From assembly GCA_964419335.1 (NCBI GenBank), contig CAYQOX010000067.1, forward strand, positions 1 through 18,564: a stretch of 18,564 nucleotides of DNA, in the 5' to 3' direction. This DNA is from CAYQOX01 sp964419335. GTDB lineage: Bacteria; Hinthialibacterota; Hinthialibacteria; Hinthialibacterales; Hinthialibacteraceae. The position numbers and the translations under genes are program-made. Below the pieces are notes generated by a model. It saw nothing but the letters and a program-made list of their open reading frames with translations, made no database searches and had not been told where the DNA came from. Positions 13,866 through 18,564 of this stretch are shown here, piece after piece (position 1 is the stretch's first letter; every line of letters begins with the position of its first letter).

Positions 13866-15644
13866 ATGAAACGTCGAGACTTTATTCGAACCAGCGCTCA
13901 AATTGGCCTTCTGTCCCAAATGAGCCTGACCCCTACGTTTACCAATGCCACGCCTCAATCCTCCAACAAAAAAGAAACGATCATGGGAAAACCTGCATTT
14001 ATTGATTCAAGTCGTTTAATCGGTCGTAACCAAAACCGATCTACAGTGGTCTGCCGTAAGGGGGTAGGAGCGACTAGCCAATCCCTCGCCAGTACTGTCG
14101 GTATCGATATTTTCAAATCAGGGGGAAATGCCATCGATGCCGCTATCGCCATGAACGCTGTCATGAGTGTGGTTGAGCCCATGAGTTGTGGCCCCGGGGG
14201 CGACCTCTTTGCCATCGTATGGAGTGAAAAAGACAAGAAACTTTATGGTCTTAACGCCAGTGGACGCTCCCCATTATCGTGGAACATCGAGAAAGCCATA
14301 GAATTTGGCTACCATGAAGAACTGCCGCTTCTCGGTCCTCATACTTGGTCGGTTCCGGGATGTGTCAGTGGATGGGATAAATTACAGGAAAAATTGGGGA
14401 AATTACAATTTAAAGATGTACTCGCCCCGGCGGCAGACTATGCGCGCGACGGGTTTGTCGTTTCCGAAATAATAGGTACTTATTTCGAGGATGCCGATCA
14501 AGCCTTCGAGGAATTTCCCAATGCCGCTGAGACCTACCTTGATGATGGCAAGCCGCCCGAGTACGGCCAAGTCTTCCGCAACCCCGACATGGCTTCCTTC
14601 TTCGATATCCTCATGCGTGACGGCGCCGAATCTTTCTACCAAGGTGAAATCGCCGAACGCATCGATCGCTATTCCCGCGAGCGGGGTGGTTTGCTGCGCC
14701 TTGAGGATTTACAAAAGCATCGTGCCACGTGGGTTGATCCAGTTTCTACTCGTTATCGCGGGTATGACGTGTGGGAAATTCCACCCAACGGGCAGGGAAT
14801 CGCTGCTTTGCAGATTCTCAATCTACTGGAGCATTATGACATCGCCTCCATGACTCCCAATTCCAGCGAGCAACTGCATCTTTTCATCGAAGCCAAAAAA
14901 TTGGCGTTCGAGGATCGGGCGGTCTATTACGCCGATATGGATAAGGCCGATGTCCCGCTCGATTGGCTTATTTCCAAAGAATACGCCCAAGAACGGGTAA
15001 AGCGGATCGATCCTCATCGTGCCGCGACGGATATACCGGCCGGAGAGTTGGATGGTTCCGCGGATACGATCTACCTTTGCACGGCGGATGAGGAAGGAAA
15101 CATGGTCTCGCTAATCCAGAGCATTTATTGGGGATGGGGCTCGCGCGAAGTTCCTAAAGGCCTAGGTTTTTGTCTGCAAAACCGGGGACGAGCCTTTAAT
15201 CTCAATCCCAAGCATCGCAATTGTCTCGAACCGGGAAAGCGTCCCTTCCATACCATCATCCCTGGCTTTGTCACCAAGGATAATCAACCCAAGAGTGCCT
15301 TCGGGGTCATGGGCGGAGATATGCAGCCACAGGGACATGTTCAAGTGCTTATGAACCTCATTGATTTCAACCTGTCGCCTCAGCAAGCAGGAGAGCAGCC
15401 ACGGGTGCAGCATTTCGGCAGCACTGACCCTTGGGGAAAAAAAGCGGAAGATGCTGGAACGGTGGGCCTTGAAGCGGGTATCAGCGAGAAAACCGCGAAT
15501 GAACTGAAAGAAAAAGGCCATACAATTTCATCTCATGGAAGCGGGATGTATGGCGGTTATCAATGTATTTGGCGCGAAGAAAAACCCATGCGGTATTTCG
15601 CTGGCTCCGATACTCGCAAGGATGGCAGCGCGGTGGGATATTAG
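13866..15644 (+). CDS. ggt: Gamma-glutamyltransferase (YwrD-like)
   Basis: A 592-aa Ntn-hydrolase that cleaves or transfers gamma-glutamyl groups from glutathione and other gamma-glutamyl compounds; the precursor self-cleaves before a Thr. The predicted nucleophile is T401 in SADTIYLCTADEEGNMVS, followed by GWGS and NRG. Other hallmarks are the N-terminal GGNAIDAAIAMNAVMSVVEP, CGPGGDLFA, NASGRSP (130-136), PPNGQGIAALQ, LEPGKRPFHTIIPG and GGDMQPQGHVQVLMNL. The TIYLC sequence and the QNRG/MQPQGHVQ blocks match the YwrD subgroup rather than E. coli Ggt (TTHYS). RRDFIRTS at 3-10 suggests a Tat signal, though the hydrophobic stretch is modest and a cytoplasmic form starting at M40 cannot be excluded. 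The ATG has AGAGGTG at ideal spacing. Faces the symporter operon divergently; 69 bases before the GH20-like gene. Confidence 0.92.
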   Translation: MKRRDFIRTSAQIGLLSQMSLTPTFTNATPQSSNKKETIMGKPAFIDSSRLIGRNQNRSTVVCRKGVGATSQSLASTVGIDIFKSGGNAIDAAIAMNAVMSVVEPMSCGPGGDLFAIVWSEKDKKLYGLNASGRSPLSWNIEKAIEFGYHEELPLLGPHTWSVPGCVSGWDKLQEKLGKLQFKDVLAPAADYARDGFVVSEIIGTYFEDADQAFEEFPNAAETYLDDGKPPEYGQVFRNPDMASFFDILMRDGAESFYQGEIAERIDRYSRERGGLLRLEDLQKHRATWVDPVSTRYRGYDVWEIPPNGQGIAALQILNLLEHYDIASMTPNSSEQLHLFIEAKKLAFEDRAVYYADMDKADVPLDWLISKEYAQERVKRIDPHRAATDIPAGELDGSADTIYLCTADEEGNMVSLIQSIYWGWGSREVPKGLGFCLQNRGRAFNLNPKHRNCLEPGKRPFHTIIPGFVTKDNQPKSAFGVMGGDMQPQGHVQVLMNLIDFNLSPQQAGEQPRVQHFGSTDPWGKKAEDAGTVGLEAGISEKTANELKEKGHTISSHGSGMYGGYQCIWREEKPMRYFAGSDTRKDGSAVGY

Positions 15645-15713
15645 AAGCGCGGTTTTTTTATTTAATTCGATTACGAAAAACGAAACATAAAACAAAATAT
15701 TGAGGTTCGTATC

Positions 15714-16787
15714 ATGAAGCATTTACTTTACACCCTTATTGTGCTCCTGTTCATCTTCGCTCCCCTAGCAAACACCCAAGAAGAAGTTCTCCCTATCCGG
15801 GGTCTGCATTGCAGTGTTCCCACTAGCGAGGATCTTGATCTTTGCCTTAAGTTTATTCGTGAAGACTTGCCCAAAGAGGGCGTTACCCATTTTGTTATGG
15901 AATTTGGTTATCGTTTTCCTTTCAAATCTCATCCTGAACTCTCTGCTTCTCGGTCATTAAGTCGTGATAACATCCAAAAGTTGGTGGATGCATTCGAGGA
16001 AGTGGATATTGAACTGATCCCACAATTTAATTGCCTCGGGCATCAATCATGGGATAAAACGACGTATCCTTTGTTGCGAGAATATCCCCAGTTCGACGAA
16101 ACACCCAGTGCCTATCCCGACAACGAAGATATCTACTGTCGGAGTTACTGCCCCTTGCATCCCGAGGTTCATAAAATCGTTTTCGCGCTTATGGATGAAA
16201 TCGCTGAATTTTGTAATGCGAAATCTTTTCACGTGGGATTGGATGAAGTCTTTCTTTTAGGAGAAGATGAATGTGAACGCTGCAAGGGAAAAGATCCCGC
16301 TTATCTTTTCACCCGCGAGGTAACCCGCTTGCATGATCATTTTCAACAGGCTGGTATTACCATGTGGATGTGGGGGGATCGCTTTCTCGATGGACACGTC
16401 ACCGGTTTGGGCAAGTGGGAAGCGAGTTTTAACAATACCGAACGCTCCATCGATTGGGTTCCCAAAGATATTGTGATTTGTGATTGGCACTACAACAGTG
16501 CTCCTCCCACGGCGGCTCTCTTTGCGCTGAAGGGTTTTCCCGTGGTTTATTCACCTTGGCGAAAGAGTGATGTGGCGTTGAATCAACTTGAACAAGTTCG
16601 CCAGATTAAGCGATCCGCCAATGAGAGCCTCGCGAATCGCATGCGAGGGATGCTGCAAACAACCTGGTGTGGTATGGGAAACTTTGTTCGTGCCTATTAC
16701 GAAGAGGAAGGTTTCGAAAACCAAGTTGCCCAGGAAGCCGCCCACTGTTTTAAAGAGTTGTTCAAAGCCATGCGTGAAAACTCATAG
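15714..16787 (+). CDS. GH20-like glycosidase, compact and exported
   Basis: A 357-aa protein resembling the catalytic barrel of family 20 beta-N-acetylhexosaminidases, without the usual N-terminal domain. A signal peptide (MKHLLYTLIVLLFIFAPLAN) is present. The active-site string is FHVGLDEV (172-179): D177-E178 would be the polarising Asp and acid/base Glu of GH20, with the usual HxGGDE altered to HVGLDE. Barrel-like elements include THFVMEFGYRF, VDIELIPQFNCLGHQ (97-111), ITMWMWGDRFLDG (215-227), VICDWHY (254-260) and GMLQTTWCG (312-320). GH20 enzymes remove terminal GlcNAc/GalNAc by substrate-assisted catalysis; whether this divergent version is active is unproven. GAGG precedes the ATG by about 9 bases. 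It lies between ggt and the membrane-anchored protein on the same strand, probably co-transcribed. Confidence 0.8.
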   Translation: MKHLLYTLIVLLFIFAPLANTQEEVLPIRGLHCSVPTSEDLDLCLKFIREDLPKEGVTHFVMEFGYRFPFKSHPELSASRSLSRDNIQKLVDAFEEVDIELIPQFNCLGHQSWDKTTYPLLREYPQFDETPSAYPDNEDIYCRSYCPLHPEVHKIVFALMDEIAEFCNAKSFHVGLDEVFLLGEDECERCKGKDPAYLFTREVTRLHDHFQQAGITMWMWGDRFLDGHVTGLGKWEASFNNTERSIDWVPKDIVICDWHYNSAPPTAALFALKGFPVVYSPWRKSDVALNQLEQVRQIKRSANESLANRMRGMLQTTWCGMGNFVRAYYEEEGFENQVAQEAAHCFKELFKAMRENS

Positions 16788-16818
16788 AAGTGAGTTTCTC
16801 TTTTAAGGGATCTTTCTT

Positions 16819-18387
16819 ATGAAATGGATGAAAGTAGCATCTTTCTCTGTACTTGTTGTTGCTATCCTTTGTGCTTTTGCTTATCTCTTCATACTTTCGG
16901 TGAAGGTGATGACCCGTGAGGGGAATTCGCATGAACTATGGAAGAACACTTATCTAACGAAATCAGAATGGGAATATACCAAAAACAAACTGATTAACAT
17001 CGTAACCGCTTGGCAAGAATTAGGACGAGAAAGCACCGAATATAACCCTAACCATGAGCGGGTTCTTCGTGCAACTCCATTTCTTATTATTGATCTAGAA
17101 GCCCACTCTTTACGTATTGAACAAAATGGCGAGATCTATAATCACCATAAAATTGAACTGTCCGATAAGCTCCAATGGAGTTTGGGGATTACCAATCCGG
17201 ACGGCAACCGCCCTTTAGAGTCTCCCGTGGTAGCACAGTATGTTTTTACCAGTAAACCGGAACAAATAAACATACACGCCATTGGTCCGAAAAATCATTT
17301 CAACATTCATTTTTCTAATAGTGGCCGCGGAACCACTTCTGGAGGTGGGAAAGGGGGACCGGGTACAACCCGCTACACTGATGTTCCTCCTGATTGGCAA
17401 GACATGAACTCTATTCTGTTCTCAGAAGGGAGCCTGGATGAATACAAAACCTTGGTCAATCATCTACAAGTGACCTCTCAAACTCAAGAAAAACCCCAAG
17501 AGTCTTTTAGTGAGGAGAAAAAGGAATGGCAAGAAATCGAGCCTCAACTTTATCGAGAAATCGAATGGCAAATGCTGCAAGATGGCTATGAACTTACTCA
17601 AATTCGAGTAACACCTGGACCTGATTATCATACAGCCCATGCCTCTGTTCATGGTTACAAAAGATCGGTTCTGTTTGCTTTTTTGGGTGGCAGTAGGTAT
17701 GTAGGAGTTGATCTCGTATTTGAACACTTGGAGCATGGAATTTGGTATGCCATAAGCGGAGCTGATCCCCGTTTTCAAAACCGACCAGTTCCAGGAAATC
17801 AAATTAACATGGAGTTTCTCATTACCCACGACCCCAACCAACTTGAAGAGGAAGAACCTTGGCTGAAACAAGGCCGCAAGAAATTATCTACACCCGATGA
17901 GATATCGACTCCCTGGAGTTATACCTTACCGAACAAAGTGCGAATTGAATTTATCGGCGTTTGTGAACATCCCAGCGCGGGGAAAGAATGGTGGGGACCG
18001 GAAGGCCAACCCATTAATGATGTTCCCTTTATTAATAGAAAAGACCATTTTGCTCATATCACCGAGGGACGCATAGCGCGTGTCTTTGCTTATCGTATCC
18101 TATTTTCTGGAAATGGAGGACAATCCGGTGGAAAAACCTTAGTGGAAGGCAACAGCGGCAGCGCTAGTTTTTCTATCCGTGATAAGTATGGCAGGCAATT
18201 ACACTCGATCCGAGGAAATGCGTATTTATTTGATGAAAATCGCGAAACCACGAATATGACCATCTATTACAGCTACAACAACAGCCCAAGGTATGGCTGC
18301 ACGCTCAAAAATATCTCTCTCATAAAAGGAAAAAAAACCGAGTTCGAAATCATTGCTGCGGGGATCGATGAAGAAGAAAACCGCTGA
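16819..18387 (+). CDS. Membrane-anchored extracytoplasmic protein, unknown
   Basis: A 522-aa protein I do not recognise. One N-terminal membrane helix (about 7-29) without an obvious cleavage site suggests a signal anchor with the bulk outside the cytoplasm. Residues 87-165 begin PFLIIDLEAHSLRIEQNGEI, which loosely resembles the first strands of L,D-transpeptidase (YkuD) domains, but no SHGC-type catalytic Cys motif is present. A Gly-rich linker (GRGTTSGGGKGGPGTT, 169-184) follows, then a charged helical segment (about 205-265) and a beta-rich C-terminal half. That half carries IEFIGVCEHPSAGKEWWGPEG (about 376-396), a conserved-looking HPSxGxxWW motif, and a final strand-rich domain. It starts 31 bases after the GH20-like gene with AAGGGA about 9 bases before ATG, so it probably shares that transcript. 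A binding or sensor role at the envelope is conceivable but unsupported. Confidence 0.8.
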   Translation: MKWMKVASFSVLVVAILCAFAYLFILSVKVMTREGNSHELWKNTYLTKSEWEYTKNKLINIVTAWQELGRESTEYNPNHERVLRATPFLIIDLEAHSLRIEQNGEIYNHHKIELSDKLQWSLGITNPDGNRPLESPVVAQYVFTSKPEQINIHAIGPKNHFNIHFSNSGRGTTSGGGKGGPGTTRYTDVPPDWQDMNSILFSEGSLDEYKTLVNHLQVTSQTQEKPQESFSEEKKEWQEIEPQLYREIEWQMLQDGYELTQIRVTPGPDYHTAHASVHGYKRSVLFAFLGGSRYVGVDLVFEHLEHGIWYAISGADPRFQNRPVPGNQINMEFLITHDPNQLEEEEPWLKQGRKKLSTPDEISTPWSYTLPNKVRIEFIGVCEHPSAGKEWWGPEGQPINDVPFINRKDHFAHITEGRIARVFAYRILFSGNGGQSGGKTLVEGNSGSASFSIRDKYGRQLHSIRGNAYLFDENRETTNMTIYYSYNNSPRYGCTLKNISLIKGKKTEFEIIAAGIDEEENR

Positions 18388-18402
18388 TTCACAGGGCTTC
18401 AA

Positions 18403-18564
18403 TTAACACATCGAATCAAAGGGGGTGAATTCCAACTCCAGGGCTTCGGCTACGGCCTGATCCGTGAGTTTTCCTTTGCACACATTGACTCCTGCAGTTA
18501 AGGCTGAATCTTCTTTCACCACGTCAATTTCATACAAGCGGGCGACACGAGGATAGCGTTCCCG
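18403..18564 (-). CDS. ald: C-terminus of probable alanine dehydrogenase (partial)
   Basis: The last 53 codons of a minus-strand gene cut by the window edge. The tail contains ALTAGVNVCKGKLTDQAVAE, which aligns by eye with the C-terminus of NAD-dependent alanine dehydrogenases (pattern AL.AG.N...G..T..AVA..L..E..P), ending EFTPFDSMC. Alanine dehydrogenase interconverts L-alanine and pyruvate plus ammonia in the cytoplasm. The fragment carries no catalytic residues, so the call rests on this short similarity alone; the related transhydrogenase alpha subunit or another protein is possible. It converges on the membrane-anchored protein gene with only 15 bases between stops. Confidence 0.55.
   Translation of the reverse strand, partial: RERYPRVARLYEIDVVKEDSALTAGVNVCKGKLTDQAVAEALELEFTPFDSMC

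Noticed and set aside
16819..18387. Calling the 522-residue protein an L,D-transpeptidase
   Set aside because: Only the opening strands look similar; the essential His/Cys catalytic motif (SHGC type) is missing.
1..18564. Mobile elements, CRISPR arrays, phage or toxin-antitoxin modules
   Set aside because: No direct-repeat arrays, transposase or integrase motifs, or small paired toxin/antitoxin genes were seen on either strand.

Overview
The window is about 18.6 kb of moderately AT-rich bacterial chromosome. It is densely coded, with conventional Shine-Dalgarno sites and sigma70-like promoters. I see no transposase, integrase, phage gene, CRISPR array, tRNA or rRNA. The organism looks like a diderm heterotroph: there are a Tat-type lipoprotein, a Tat-type gamma-glutamyltransferase, exported hydrolases and a Na+/solute symporter. 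It cannot be placed in a phylum from this window. The arrangement (fusA downstream of rplM-rpsI rather than in a str operon, several poorly characterised exported proteins) hints at an uncultured lineage, perhaps near the PVC, Hydrogenedentota or Omnitrophota groups. That placement is inference only.

Left part (1-3700, minus strand): translation genes in transcription order rplM, rpsI, then fusA. rplM has a near-consensus promoter. A hairpin follows rpsI. A roughly 550-base AT-rich gap before fusA holds a second near-consensus promoter far upstream, and a perfect 10-bp inverted repeat whose arms sit where a proximal -35 and -10 would be. fusA ends at a strong intrinsic terminator.

Middle part (3860-7410): a small zinc-ribbon protein (plus strand), an exported alpha-helical protein overlapping the 3' end of miaB (both minus strand, miaB with a near-consensus promoter), and a SAM-dependent methyltransferase (plus strand) with an extended -10 promoter.

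Right part (7428-18564): nutrient acquisition and envelope genes. A tightly packed minus-strand operon encodes, in order, a Na+/solute symporter, an exported beta-lactamase-fold serine hydrolase (ATGA overlap), a family-5 peptide-binding Tat lipoprotein, and two peptide-type ABC permeases (ATGA overlap). No ABC ATPase is present. Divergently on the plus strand lie a YwrD-like gamma-glutamyltransferase, a compact GH20-like glycosidase and a membrane-anchored protein of unknown function. The window edge cuts a minus-strand gene whose C-terminus resembles alanine dehydrogenase.

Together, the right part reads best as a salvage or catabolic locus for amino-sugar- and peptide-containing compounds. 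Hydrolases would work outside the cytoplasm, uptake would use Na+-coupled and ABC carriers, and alanine would be oxidised inside. Muropeptides or gamma-glutamyl peptides are the most attractive substrates. This is a hypothesis from gene content, not a demonstrated pathway.
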